Origin: Haloglomus litoreum
GTDB taxonomy: Archaea > Halobacteriota > Halobacteria > Halobacteriales > Haloarculaceae
Assembly: GCF_029338515.1 (NCBI RefSeq)
Contig: NZ_CP119988.1
Span: 62,001 to 126,000 of the forward strand
Reading direction: 5' to 3'
DNA length: 64,000 nucleotides
Positions 52,065 through 59,705 of this stretch are shown piece after piece (position 1 is the first letter of the stretch; the number at the start of each line of letters is the position of its first letter). The notes under the pieces were generated by a model, which saw only the letters and a list, made by a program, of their open reading frames with translations, did no database searches and was not told the DNA's origin. Made by a program: the position numbers and the translations under genes.

Positions 52065-52287
52065 GGCGGCAGGGGTCGGTCGGAACGTCCCTGCTGGTGC
52101 CGGTGGCGGCCGCTCTCGCGCTCCCGCCCGACAGCGGTCGTGCTGGAGCTAGCCAGCGTAGCCCCGTGCGCCGACCCTGCTCTCACGGGACGGGAACGAC
52201 CGGGCCGCAGGTCGTGCCCTTCTCACCCGGTGAGAACCGCCGACGATAGCTATTCCTCCAGAATCCAACTGTCGACCGTGAAGCGAC

Positions 52288-52758
52288 GTGACCCCGAACT
52301 CGCTATCCGCTGACGAACACGTGGTATCGACGACGGACCTCCCCGGCCGTCGCTGGGAGGTGGTCCGGGTCGGCCTCGGCGTGATGTACCTGCTGGGCGC
52401 GCTTGCACACGTCGCGCTCGGCTGGTTCGCCCCGGAGATCTACGCGTCGTTCGCCGATCGCGCGCCCCTCGGCGCGTACACCGACCTCTGGAGGGCCCTG
52501 GTGGTGCCGAACCTCTTCATCCTGCAACCACTGGTCGCCGTCTTCGAACTGGGGGTCGGTGTCGCACTCCTCTGGCGTGGCCGTGCGGTGCTGGTCGGCC
52601 ACGCCGTGGGTGCGAGCTTCCAGGCCGTGCTGATCCTGTCCGGACCGTGGGGTCCGGTCAACGCCGTGCTGGCGCTGGTCCACCTGGCCGCACTCCGGAC
52701 CAGCTACCCGGCGACCGTCGCTGCCCTCGCCCGCTGGCGAGTGGGGAGGGCTTCCTGA
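52288..52758 (+). CDS. Four-helix membrane protein, unknown
   Basis: A 156-aa protein with about four membrane helices: VVRVGLGVMYLLGALAHVAL, WRALVVPNLFILQPLVAVFE, LVGHAVGASFQAVLILSG, and PVNAVLALVHLAAL. I cannot assign a family. The GTG at 52288 gives the longest form, and a GTG at 52321 is possible. The next gene follows after 57 bp on the same strand. Confidence 0.6.
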   Translation: MTPNSLSADEHVVSTTDLPGRRWEVVRVGLGVMYLLGALAHVALGWFAPEIYASFADRAPLGAYTDLWRALVVPNLFILQPLVAVFELGVGVALLWRGRAVLVGHAVGASFQAVLILSGPWGPVNAVLALVHLAALRTSYPATVAALARWRVGRAS

Positions 52759-52815
52759 TGCGCCTCTCCGGGCGAGCGAGGCGCGTTGCCGCGGTGATCG
52801 ACGGAGGTGGTGTCG

Positions 52816-53202
52816 ATGCGTAGGCTCGCACTCGGCGTCTTCCTCGTCCTGCACGGGCTCGTCCACGTCTGGTACGTGGTCCTGAGTCACGGGTGGGTCG
52901 AGGTCGAGGACCAGATGGGCTGGAACGGCCACTCCTGGCTGCTCTCGTCCGTTCTCTCTGCGGACACGATCCTCGCCGTCGCGAGCGTCCTGTACGTCGC
53001 TGTCACGCTGGGCTTCGTCGCTGGTGGCGTCGGATACGCCCTGTCCAGCGGCTGGGCGACGGGCCTCCTCGTCGGCACGGCGCTGCTCTCGACCGTCGTC
53101 CTCGTCGCCATGTGGGACGGCCGGTTCGACCTGCTGGTCGAGAAGGGGGTCGTCGGCGTGCTCATCAACCTCGCACTCGTCGCCTGGCTCGTCGCCCAGT
53201 GA
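52816..53202 (+). CDS. Small multi-pass membrane protein, unknown
   Basis: A 128-aa protein with about four helices: ALGVFLVLHGLVHVWYVVLS, ILAVASVLYVAVTLGFVAGG, WATGLLVGTALLSTVVLVAM, and VGVLINLALVAWLVAQ. GGAGGTG at 52803-52809 is a clear ribosome-binding sequence seven bases before the ATG. The HGLVHVWYV motif in helix 1 recalls other haloarchaeal membrane proteins with paired His, possibly metal- or haem-binding, but this is unproven. Confidence 0.65.
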   Translation: MRRLALGVFLVLHGLVHVWYVVLSHGWVEVEDQMGWNGHSWLLSSVLSADTILAVASVLYVAVTLGFVAGGVGYALSSGWATGLLVGTALLSTVVLVAMWDGRFDLLVEKGVVGVLINLALVAWLVAQ

Positions 53203-53432
53203 CCGGTCCGGAACTCCGGGTCGACGAGAGCCGCCGCCGGGACGCCGTTCTCCCGCCCAGCACCTGTGTCATCGCGCCGGTGGACGTCCGGCTCTCCTGT
53301 CTCACCCCTCGGCTTCCGGTCGAACCCGGTAGCCGTCGGTGAACGGTCGGCCGTCCGGTGTCGTGGCCGTGGCGACAGCTGGCAGAGCGGTGTCTCGGTC
53401 GGCGGCGAGAAGAGACCGCGGGCCGGGGCCGT

Positions 53433-53942
53433 TCAGGTCCCGTTGCCGCCCCCGACGGGTCCGTTCTCGACGACGACGGTGTCCGTGCCCGAGAGCCCGT
53501 GGTGGCCACCGACCTCGCGTTCCCACTTCAGCGTCGCCTCGTGTTCGCCCTCGGGGAAGCCGGTGCCCCCGAGCGGGAAGATCAGCACGACGCCGGGGTC
53601 GTCCTCGTCGGTCATGATGCTCCAGCGGGGCCGGACGCCGTGGCCGCCCTCGGCCATGTAGCCGAAGCGGTAGTGGGCCTGGTCCCGGTGGGGTCCCGCG
53701 AACGCCTGGTGCGGGTCGAACGCCTCGTTCGGTGTGACCCGGACCGAGACGAACTGGTCGGCGCCGGCGTCGACCACGTTCGGGTCCTCCTCCGGAACGA
53801 CGTCGATGTCGATCTCGTCCGGGAAGTGCGCGGCGGCGGGTCCCGCGAGCGCCGGGATGGCGGCGGTCGCGGCGACGGCGCCGGCCCCCCGACGCAGGAG
53901 CGTTCGGCGGTCGATGGTCCGGGTGGGGTCGTCGGTCGGCAT
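53433..53942 (-). CDS. Tat-exported beta-rich protein
   Basis: A 169-aa protein with a twin-arginine signal: DRRTLLRRGAGAVAAT, a hydrophobic AAIPALAGPAAA, and cleavage near AAAHF. The mature part is acidic and rich in His and Gly near VRVTPNEAFDPHQAFAG and MAEGGHGVRPRW. It has no obvious enzyme motif. It would fold in the cytoplasm and act outside, perhaps binding a metal. No lipobox is visible. Confidence 0.75.
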   Translation of the reverse strand: MPTDDPTRTIDRRTLLRRGAGAVAATAAIPALAGPAAAHFPDEIDIDVVPEEDPNVVDAGADQFVSVRVTPNEAFDPHQAFAGPHRDQAHYRFGYMAEGGHGVRPRWSIMTDEDDPGVVLIFPLGGTGFPEGEHEATLKWEREVGGHHGLSGTDTVVVENGPVGGGNGT

Positions 53943-54145
53943 ACCCCGGTCGAGTGTGGTCCCGTGATTAGCCATTCTGGTCTATCCGTCGAAATCGTGT
54001 GGTACGACCGTCGAAAACCGTTGGTTCGGTTCTCGAACCCCCGCGCTCTCGGCGCCGGGCGGCGGCCGCACGGGGCCCGGGCGCGTTCCCACGCGCTGGG
54101 AGCCGGTGGCACCATCAAGGTGGGTTCGGCCCCTCGTCCCGTGCG

Positions 54146-54508
54146 ATGACGGACGACGGTGACGCGCCGGCCGAGAGGTCTCGCTCGGACACCGGGACGG
54201 GGTGGACCGCCGTCGACGCCCCGCGATCCGACGGCGAGTCGGAGTGGGAGCTGTTCCTGCGCGAGTCGCCGACCGAGCCGCTCCGGCACGCCGGGAGCGT
54301 GACGGCCCCCGGCGCCGAGGCCGCCCACGAGCGAGCGACGGGGCTGTTCCCCGACGCGACGACGCTGTGGTGCTGCCCGGCGGGCGAGGTGACACGGTTC
54401 ACCGAGCGCGACCTCGGGGCGGCGTATCGCGAGCCCGGTGACGGGACGACCGAGGGAGCGACGAACGACGGGGCGGCCGACGAGGGCCCGGGAGGTGAGA
54501 CGGTGTGA
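54146..54508 (+). CDS. PaaB-like rSAM-partnered RiPP candidate (Htur_1727 type)
   Basis: A 120-aa small protein. Its core (SEWELFLRESPTEPLRHAGS, APGAEAAHERATGLFPDATTLWCCPAGEVTRF) resembles phenylacetyl-CoA oxygenase subunit PaaB. It also matches what is known of the haloarchaeal Htur_1727 family, described as a radical SAM partner and candidate modified peptide. C-C in LWCCPAG could be the modified or metal site. Both ends are disordered and acidic. Its stop overlaps the GTG start of the radical SAM gene, which shows tight coupling. Confidence 0.78.
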   Translation: MTDDGDAPAERSRSDTGTGWTAVDAPRSDGESEWELFLRESPTEPLRHAGSVTAPGAEAAHERATGLFPDATTLWCCPAGEVTRFTERDLGAAYREPGDGTTEGATNDGAADEGPGGETV

Positions 54509-55698
54509 TCTCCATCAGCAAGCTGCTGTACGGGCTCGACGCGGCCGGTGACGGCCTCCGCTACGGCGCCGACTCCGACGCCCAGCAGATCCGCGAGCGC
54601 CGCCAGCAACGCCCGGTCGTCGTCTGGAACACGACGAAGCAGTGCAACCTCTCCTGTGCGCACTGCTACGCCGGGGCCGACTGCGGGCGCGCACCCGGCG
54701 AACTCACCACCGCGGAGGGGAAGGCGCTGCTCGACGAACTCGCCGACTACGGCGTCCCGGTCGTCCTGTTCTCCGGCGGCGAGCCGCTGGTCCGCGAGGA
54801 CCTCCCCGAGCTCGTCGCGCACGCCAGCGACACCGGGCTGCGACCGGTCCTCTCGACCAACGGGACGCTCCTGACCAGCGAGCGCGCCCGCGAGTTGCGG
54901 GACGCCGGGCTCGCCTACGCCGGCGTCTCCGTCGACGGCGGGCGCGAGACCAACGACGCCTTCCGGGGGCAGGAGGGGGCCTTCGACGCCGCGGTCCGGG
55001 GCATCGAGGCCTGCCTCGACGCCGGCCTGAAGACGGGGCTGCGCTACACCGTCACCGAGGACACCGTCGGTGACATCCCCGAGGTGGTCGACCTGCTGAC
55101 GGACGTCGGCGTCGACCGCTTCTGCTTCTACCACCTCGCGTACGGGGGTCGCGGGGTCCCGGACGCGGACATCACGCCCGAGCGCCGGCGCGAGGCGGTC
55201 GCGGAACTGGTCGAACTCACCCGCGAGTACCACGAGGCGGGTGCGGGCATCGAGACGCTGCTGGTGGGCAACTACTGTGACGCCGCGTACCTCGTCGAGT
55301 ACGCCCGCGAGGCGTTCGGCCCGGAGCGGGCCCGTCGGGTCCGTCGCTACCTCGAGCGCAACGGCGGCGACCCCGCCGGCGAGCGCGTCGCCGACATCGA
55401 CTACCAGGGCAACGTCCACGCGACGCAGTTCTGGCAGTCCTACAGCCTCGGGAACGTCCGCGACCGCCCGTTCGGGGCCATCTGGGACGACGAGTCGAAC
55501 CCGCTCCTGCGACGGTTGCGCGACCGTCCTGGGAGTCTCGGCGAGCAGTGCCGTCACTGCGCGTACGCCGACATCTGTCGCGGGGCCTCCCGGCTGCGGG
55601 CGCTGGCCGTGGCCGGCGAGCTGACCGCGCCGGACCCGCAGTGCTATCTCACACCCGCCGAGCGCGCGGGTGACACCGACGGGACGGCGGCGGACTGA
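54505..55698 (+). CDS. Radical SAM / SPASM domain enzyme
   Basis: A 397-aa radical SAM enzyme. The CxxxCxxC cluster site is C47-N-L-S-C51-A-H-C54. GGEPL (S-adenosylmethionine binding) lies near residue 91. A C-terminal SPASM-like domain has Cys at about 349, 352, 358 and 380 for auxiliary clusters. It is in the group of haem-d1/AhbC-type and peptide-modifying enzymes. The GTG start at 54505 overlaps the stop of the PaaB-like gene by three bases, so that protein is the likely substrate or partner. Confidence 0.9.
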   Translation: MISISKLLYGLDAAGDGLRYGADSDAQQIRERRQQRPVVVWNTTKQCNLSCAHCYAGADCGRAPGELTTAEGKALLDELADYGVPVVLFSGGEPLVREDLPELVAHASDTGLRPVLSTNGTLLTSERARELRDAGLAYAGVSVDGGRETNDAFRGQEGAFDAAVRGIEACLDAGLKTGLRYTVTEDTVGDIPEVVDLLTDVGVDRFCFYHLAYGGRGVPDADITPERRREAVAELVELTREYHEAGAGIETLLVGNYCDAAYLVEYAREAFGPERARRVRRYLERNGGDPAGERVADIDYQGNVHATQFWQSYSLGNVRDRPFGAIWDDESNPLLRRLRDRPGSLGEQCRHCAYADICRGASRLRALAVAGELTAPDPQCYLTPAERAGDTDGTAAD

Positions 55699-55768
55699 CG
55701 CCCCCATCCGGCGCTCGATGGCGAACTGATCGCTCGGCACGGGCTCTCGACTGACGACGCGTCGGTGA

Positions 55769-55894
55769 TGGAACGGAGAACAGGACACCCCGGGGGCGCT
55801 GACGTGGGCGGCTCGGGGTGTCGTCGGTGCTGCCGTCGTGATGGCGCCGTTCGTCGATGCGATACCGTTGGTCGGTGTAGTGCTGGTCGTCTGA
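55769..55894 (+). pseudogene. Possible remnant of a membrane protein
   Basis: In one frame, about 41 codons after a stop read ALTWAARGVVGAAVVMAP then FVDAIPLVGVVLVV and a stop at 55892-55894, which looks like a real hydrophobic helix. No ATG/GTG lies early enough to make a complete protein; GTG/ATG at 55838-55841 leaves 18 codons. It may be the decayed end of a membrane protein gene. The rest of 55699-56019 shows nothing recognisable. Confidence 0.25.
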
Positions 55895-56019
55895 CGGTAC
55901 CGCTGTTCCTCCGGTCGTCCGCTGCCGTTCGGCCGCCGGTACTGGTCGAACGATCTACCGGCCGGCTCTGTCACCCGACCGGCACCTGAACGTAGGGGGC
56001 GAGGGCACCAGTACCGACA

Positions 56020-56047
56020 CCCCGAACCCTGTGGGTATTGAAGTGCC
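56020..56047 (-). promoter_or_regulatory. Recurrent 25-bp motif, site A
   Basis: Read on the minus strand: ACTTCAATACCCACAG then GGTTCGGGG. Same motif as sites B-E. It lies between the radical SAM gene and the gene at 56091. No gene start is clear in its reading direction. Confidence 0.55.
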
Positions 56048-56090
56048 GGCGGTCGGTGCAGGGGTGCGCGCCCTCGGCCACGCGCCGCAC

Positions 56091-56441
56091 TCACTCGCCG
56101 AGCAGGGCGTTCGTGTTGGTCTCGCCCCAGACGAACGCCGCCCGGCGCCGGCCGTCGAAGGAGAGGTACTCGCCGACGAGTCGCAACGCCAGCGCCTCGA
56201 CACCCGCGTCGGCGTCGCGGCGGTGGGTGGCCGCCGGGTCCTCGGGGCTTCCCTCCGGTGGGATCCACCGCTCCTCGATGCTCCCGTCGCGCCTGCGGTA
56301 GCGGACCGCCGCGCCGTTCTCGAACGCGACGACGACGGCCCGCCGGTCGCCCTCGACGGCGCGGGTTCTGACCGCCACGATGGCCGGCAGGTCCGTGTCC
56401 TCCGGGGTCGGTGCCGCTCTGGTCGCTCCGTCCAGCGACAT
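56091..56441 (-). CDS. Hypothetical protein, 116 aa
   Basis: I do not recognise this protein. It is a compact acidic/basic mix, with a beta-like AVVVAFENGAAVRYRRRDGS, a mid part EERWIPPEGSPEDP and an ending LRLVGEYLSFDGRRRAAFVWGE. It is soluble with no Cys. The ATG at 56441 lies 36 bp after motif site B, which supports that start and a place in the same regulon as the Brp/Blh gene. Confidence 0.6.
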   Translation of the reverse strand: MSLDGATRAAPTPEDTDLPAIVAVRTRAVEGDRRAVVVAFENGAAVRYRRRDGSIEERWIPPEGSPEDPAATHRRDADAGVEALALRLVGEYLSFDGRRRAAFVWGETNTNALLGE

Positions 56442-56477
56442 ACCCACGTGTAGCCGTCGAACGGGCGTGCCTCGTCG

Positions 56478-56506
56478 CCCCGGATACTGCGGGGGTTGAA
56501 GTGGCC
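56478..56506 (-). promoter_or_regulatory. Recurrent 25-bp motif, site B
   Basis: Minus strand: ACTTCAACCCCCGCAG then TATCCGGGG, ending 36 bp before the ATG of the gene at 56091-56441. The place matches that of site D before the Brp/Blh gene. Confidence 0.65.
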
Positions 56507-56546
56507 CAGGTCGCACCGGGCCGCCCCGGGGCGCGTCGGGACGCCC

Positions 56547-57185
56547 TCACTCGGCCAGCAACGCGGCCAGCAACTTCCCCTGTGCGGCGGCCAGATGCTC
56601 GGCCAGCGCCGAGAGCCCGATGTCAAGCGCCTCGGCGACCTCGGTGGCGTTGGCCCCGCGGGGGTACTCGAAGTAGCCCATCTCGTAGGCCGTCCGGAGG
56701 ACCTCGCGCTGGCGGTCGGTCAGCTGGCCGCGGTCGACCACCGTCCGGTCGGCCCCGGTCTCCCCGTCGGCGGCGGCGTGGACGAGGTAGCGGACCGTGA
56801 CCTCCTCGGCGACCGCGTCGAGTTCGGCGACGACCGCACGGAGCCGCTCGACGCTCGGCAGGTGGAGCGTCAGGACGAGCGTGCCCGACTCCGCCCGGAC
56901 GTCCGCGACGGGCGTGCCCAGCCCCTCGACCACCTCGCAGGCGCAGGCCCCGTCGGGGTCGCGCTCGAACTGGTAGACGCGCTCGTCGCCCACGTCCAGC
57001 ATCGGCTCGGCGTCCGCCACCGCGGCCGCGTCGTCGTCGGCCCCGTCGACCCGGAACTCCTCGACGGCCGTCTCCCCCGCCTGCCCCCAGGTCACCTCCG
57101 TCACCGGCGCCCGTTCGGAGACCGTGGCGACCGGACAGTTGCTCGGCCCCTGGACCGCCAGCTCGGCGCGGACGCCCCCAGTCAT
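56547..57185 (-). CDS. Bat-type (HTH_10) transcriptional regulator
   Basis: A 212-aa regulator. The C-terminal ~55 residues are the bacterio-opsin-activator HTH (LTDRQREVLRTAYEMGYFEYPRG, then ATEVAEALDIGLSALAEHL). The N-terminal part includes CPVA (about residue 17) and CACEV, so paired Cys could sense redox or bind a metal, as in DmsR/NarO-like proteins. It sits amid the recurrent 25-bp motifs and near a Brp/Blh gene, so it is the obvious candidate to bind them. That link is inference. Confidence 0.88.
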   Translation of the reverse strand: MTGGVRAELAVQGPSNCPVATVSERAPVTEVTWGQAGETAVEEFRVDGADDDAAAVADAEPMLDVGDERVYQFERDPDGACACEVVEGLGTPVADVRAESGTLVLTLHLPSVERLRAVVAELDAVAEEVTVRYLVHAAADGETGADRTVVDRGQLTDRQREVLRTAYEMGYFEYPRGANATEVAEALDIGLSALAEHLAAAQGKLLAALLAE

Positions 57186-57246
57186 ACCCGTTCGTACGGC
57201 CGAGAGACGGAAAAGGCCTGGCCGTGACCCCCGCTCGTGCGCCCCT

Positions 57247-57411
57247 TCAGGCCACCATCCGCGGGGCGACCTCGCGTCGCTCGAAGGCGGCCCCGGTGAC
57301 CGCCGCGCCGCAGTTGACACAGCCGACGGCGAGCAGCTCCTCGCGGGCGGGCTCGTCGACGGCGAACGCTGCCGGACAGTCCGGGCACGCGAACTCGTAC
57401 CAGGCGGTCAT
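57247..57411 (-). CDS. 54-aa zinc-ribbon protein
   Basis: A very small protein: MTAWYEFACPDCPAAF, then an acidic helix and VGCVNCGAAVTGAAFERR. The two C-x2-C pairs (CPDC at ~9-12, CVNC at ~31-34) form one zinc ribbon. Haloarchaea carry many such one-ribbon proteins of 50-70 aa, some needed for motility or biofilm. It begins at the ATG at 57411, just downstream of the Bat-type regulator's promoter side and in the same direction. Confidence 0.75.
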   Translation of the reverse strand: MTAWYEFACPDCPAAFAVDEPAREELLAVGCVNCGAAVTGAAFERREVAPRMVA

Positions 57412-57445
57412 GGCCGGTGGCTACGTCGCGACGGCCCGTAGGCCC

Positions 57446-57464
57446 CGACCCACAGTATTCGGGG
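57446..57464 (+). promoter_or_regulatory. Recurrent motif, site C (partial)
   Basis: Plus strand: CGACCCACAGTATTCGGGG. The right half fits the motif, but the ACTTCAA half is missing. It precedes the small membrane protein at 57556. Confidence 0.45.
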
Positions 57465-57555
57465 GCCACCCCCCACGCCCCTTGCCCACGTCCACCCCTC
57501 CTCCCCACAACACGGCGGGCCCGGACTCACGGGCCGCGGCCCCTGCCCGTACGCG

Positions 57556-57825
57556 ATGTCGACGGACGACCGCCACGGAGCATCGCGGCCGACCACGGGC
57601 GCACGACGAGTCCAACAGATGACCGTCGTCGGCCTCGTCGTCGCCGCCGGCGCCGCCCTGCTCGCGCTCCCGGTCCTGCCGGTCCGGTGGCTGGTCGCCG
57701 GCGACCGTGGGGGCGACGACACCATCGGGTCGAACAAGCCACGAACTCGTCGGAGAAATCTATTGTGTGGGAATATCGTTCATAATGTGGCATATTCGAG
57801 CTGGGGGACGGAAGCTATTGGATAA
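57556..57825 (+). CDS. Possible small single-pass membrane protein, 89 aa
   Basis: Residues ~20-48 form one hydrophobic helix (MTVVGLVVAAGAALLALPVL, PVRWLVAG) after a polar N terminus. The last ~35 residues come from an AT-richer stretch and look less protein-like, so the true gene may be frameshifted near 57725 or end differently. It has an upstream motif (site C). Confidence 0.4.
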   Translation: MSTDDRHGASRPTTGARRVQQMTVVGLVVAAGAALLALPVLPVRWLVAGDRGGDDTIGSNKPRTRRRNLLCGNIVHNVAYSSWGTEAIG

Positions 57826-57867
57826 TCGTGCCGCCCCACCGATGCCGTCCGCTCGCCGTCCCGCCGG

Positions 57868-57895
57868 GGGTACTTGAACGCCCACAGCATTCGGG
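57868..57895 (+). promoter_or_regulatory. Recurrent 25-bp motif, site D
   Basis: Plus strand: ACTTGAACGCCCACAG then CATTCGGGG, ending 38 bp before the ATG of the Brp/Blh gene. This is about where the Bat-dependent UAS lies before bop in Halobacterium. Confidence 0.65.
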
Positions 57896-57933
57896 GTCGG
57901 GGGCCAGTCCGTCGCCGGGCGTACCTTCACTCG

Positions 57934-58992
57934 ATGTACGCGACACGGGTCCGGGACCTGCTGGGTGGAAGCGTCGCGTCGACCGTGCTGACGATATCGC
58001 GGGCGGCGCTGGTCGGGGTCGCCGTCCTGTTCGCGGGGCTCCGGTTGGCCGGGCGGACGCCGTCGCTGCCGACCCAGGCCGCCATCTACCTCGTCGGGAT
58101 GGTCGCACTGAACCTGCCACACGGCGGGTACGAGCACTTCGCCAACCTCCGGCGGCGGGCCCACGAGTTCCGCTACCGGTACGTGGTGGGGTACCTGGCG
58201 ATGGCGGCCGCGTTCGCCGGCCTGTTCCTCCTCGCGCCCGTCGCCGGGCTGGCGCTGGCGGTCACCGTCGCCGTGCTGAAGGGCGGTGGCGGCGACCTGT
58301 ACGTGCTCCGGGCCACCACGGGGACGAGCCACCTGCGCTCGCGGCCCCAGCGGTTGCTGGCGGTCGCGGCCCGCGGCGGCGCCGTCATGGCCGTCCCCAT
58401 CGTCGCCTTCCCGGGGACGTTCCGGGCGTTCGGCGCGATGATGGTGGCGATGGTCGATCCGGGCGCGCTGGCGCCGGCCGCGAGCCACTTCGACACCACC
58501 CGGTGGCTGGTCGGCGGCGGGTACGGCGCGGTCGTGCTCGCGCACCTGGGCTGGGGGTTCCACACCCGGACCGGCGACGGCGCCTGGCTGGCCGACGCCG
58601 CCGAGACGCTGCTGCTGGTGGCGTACTTCACCGTCGTCCCTGTGGTGGTCGCGGTCGGGCTGTACTTCCCGCTGTGGTACTCGCTCCGGCAGGTGGCCCG
58701 GGAACTCGCCGTCGAGGCGCCCGCACTCGACGGCCCGGACCTGCTGGGCGGCGACGCGGCCAGCGCAGGGGCCGTCGCGCTCCGGGCGTGGGGGGTCCTC
58801 GTCGCCGGCGCGCTGGCGACGGCGGCCGTCGCGGTCGGCTTCTCGCTGGCGCTCCCGAACCCGCTCCCGACCGGGTCGCTCTACTACGACGGCGTCGCGT
58901 TCTGGAGCGTCTTCATCAGTGTCGTCGCGCTCCCGCACGTCGTCGTCGGGGCCGTTCTCGACCGGGACCGGGGCATCTGGCACGTTCCCTGA
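57934..58992 (+). CDS. Brp/Blh-type protein (beta-carotene 15,15'-dioxygenase family, diverged)
   Basis: A 352-aa protein with about eight helices. The family's PHG site is seen in LNLPHGGYEHFANLRRRA, a second place in LGLYFPLWYSLRQVA, and a third in VVALPHVVVGAV. The expected iron-binding His residues of Blh (in the YF-x-HS-x-RH element) are only partly kept: Tyr, Trp and Gln stand where His is usual. It may cleave a different carotenoid or bind without cleaving. The canonical Brp/Blh makes retinal from beta-carotene for rhodopsins. A motif site lies just upstream. Confidence 0.72.
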   Translation: MYATRVRDLLGGSVASTVLTISRAALVGVAVLFAGLRLAGRTPSLPTQAAIYLVGMVALNLPHGGYEHFANLRRRAHEFRYRYVVGYLAMAAAFAGLFLLAPVAGLALAVTVAVLKGGGGDLYVLRATTGTSHLRSRPQRLLAVAARGGAVMAVPIVAFPGTFRAFGAMMVAMVDPGALAPAASHFDTTRWLVGGGYGAVVLAHLGWGFHTRTGDGAWLADAAETLLLVAYFTVVPVVVAVGLYFPLWYSLRQVARELAVEAPALDGPDLLGGDAASAGAVALRAWGVLVAGALATAAVAVGFSLALPNPLPTGSLYYDGVAFWSVFISVVALPHVVVGAVLDRDRGIWHVP

Positions 58993-59012
58993 ACCCCACC
59001 GGCTCCTGGCCG

Positions 59013-59603
59013 CTACAGCGTCCGCGACAGCCGGAGGGCGCCGCCGGTCGCGTCGTCGCGGGTGAAGCCGGCCGCCCGATAGAGCCGCCGCGCCCGCGTG
59101 TTCCCGCCGGCGACGGTGAGCCAGACGTCCGTCACGCCCGCCGTCCGGGCGTAGTCGAGCGCGGCCGGTAGCAGCGCCGACCCGACGCCGGCCTCCTGGT
59201 AGTCCTGGTGGACGAAGACGGCGAGTTCGTGGCTCCCCTCTCCGTCCGGGACGAACGCGACGTGCCCGACGACCCGGTCGCGGTGCCACGCCACCATGGA
59301 CGGGCCCGCGAGCACCGCGTCCAGCCAGTCCTCGATTCCCGCGGGCCGGACCGGCGGAATCCCCTGGGCCCGTTCGGTCGGGTCGAACCTCGCGTACATG
59401 GCCACGAGCGCGGGCCGGACCGCCGGCCGGTAGGGGTGGAACCGGATCGGCCGTCCCTCGTCGTCCCTGACCGCGTCGAGCGGTGGCTCGTCGCCCCCGA
59501 TTCGCGGGGCTCCGTCCCCGGATGGCGACCCCGTCGCGTCCGGCCGGCCGTCGGTGTGGGACTGCACGCGCCCCGGTACGTTACTAACAACTGTAAGTGA
59601 CAC
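59013..59603 (-). CDS. GNAT family N-acetyltransferase
   Basis: A 196-aa acetyltransferase. The acetyl-CoA motif is seen in ELAVFVHQDYQEAGVGSALLPAALDYAR (R/Q-x2-G-x-G/A pattern) and the C-terminal NTRARRLYRAAGFTRDD. The first ~45 residues are disordered. It starts with GTG at 59603, and a minus-strand TTATAATC lies about 20 bp before it. The acceptor is unknown. Confidence 0.87.
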   Translation of the reverse strand: MSLTVVSNVPGRVQSHTDGRPDATGSPSGDGAPRIGGDEPPLDAVRDDEGRPIRFHPYRPAVRPALVAMYARFDPTERAQGIPPVRPAGIEDWLDAVLAGPSMVAWHRDRVVGHVAFVPDGEGSHELAVFVHQDYQEAGVGSALLPAALDYARTAGVTDVWLTVAGGNTRARRLYRAAGFTRDDATGGALRLSRTL

Positions 59604-59705
59604 GGCTAGGGATGATTATAATGTTAATTCAGTGGTGGCGTTCGAGACGGTCCTGTCAGCTGGGGTGGGCCGCCTCCCGACCGCCGTCGCGCCGCGCGTG
59701 GGGGC

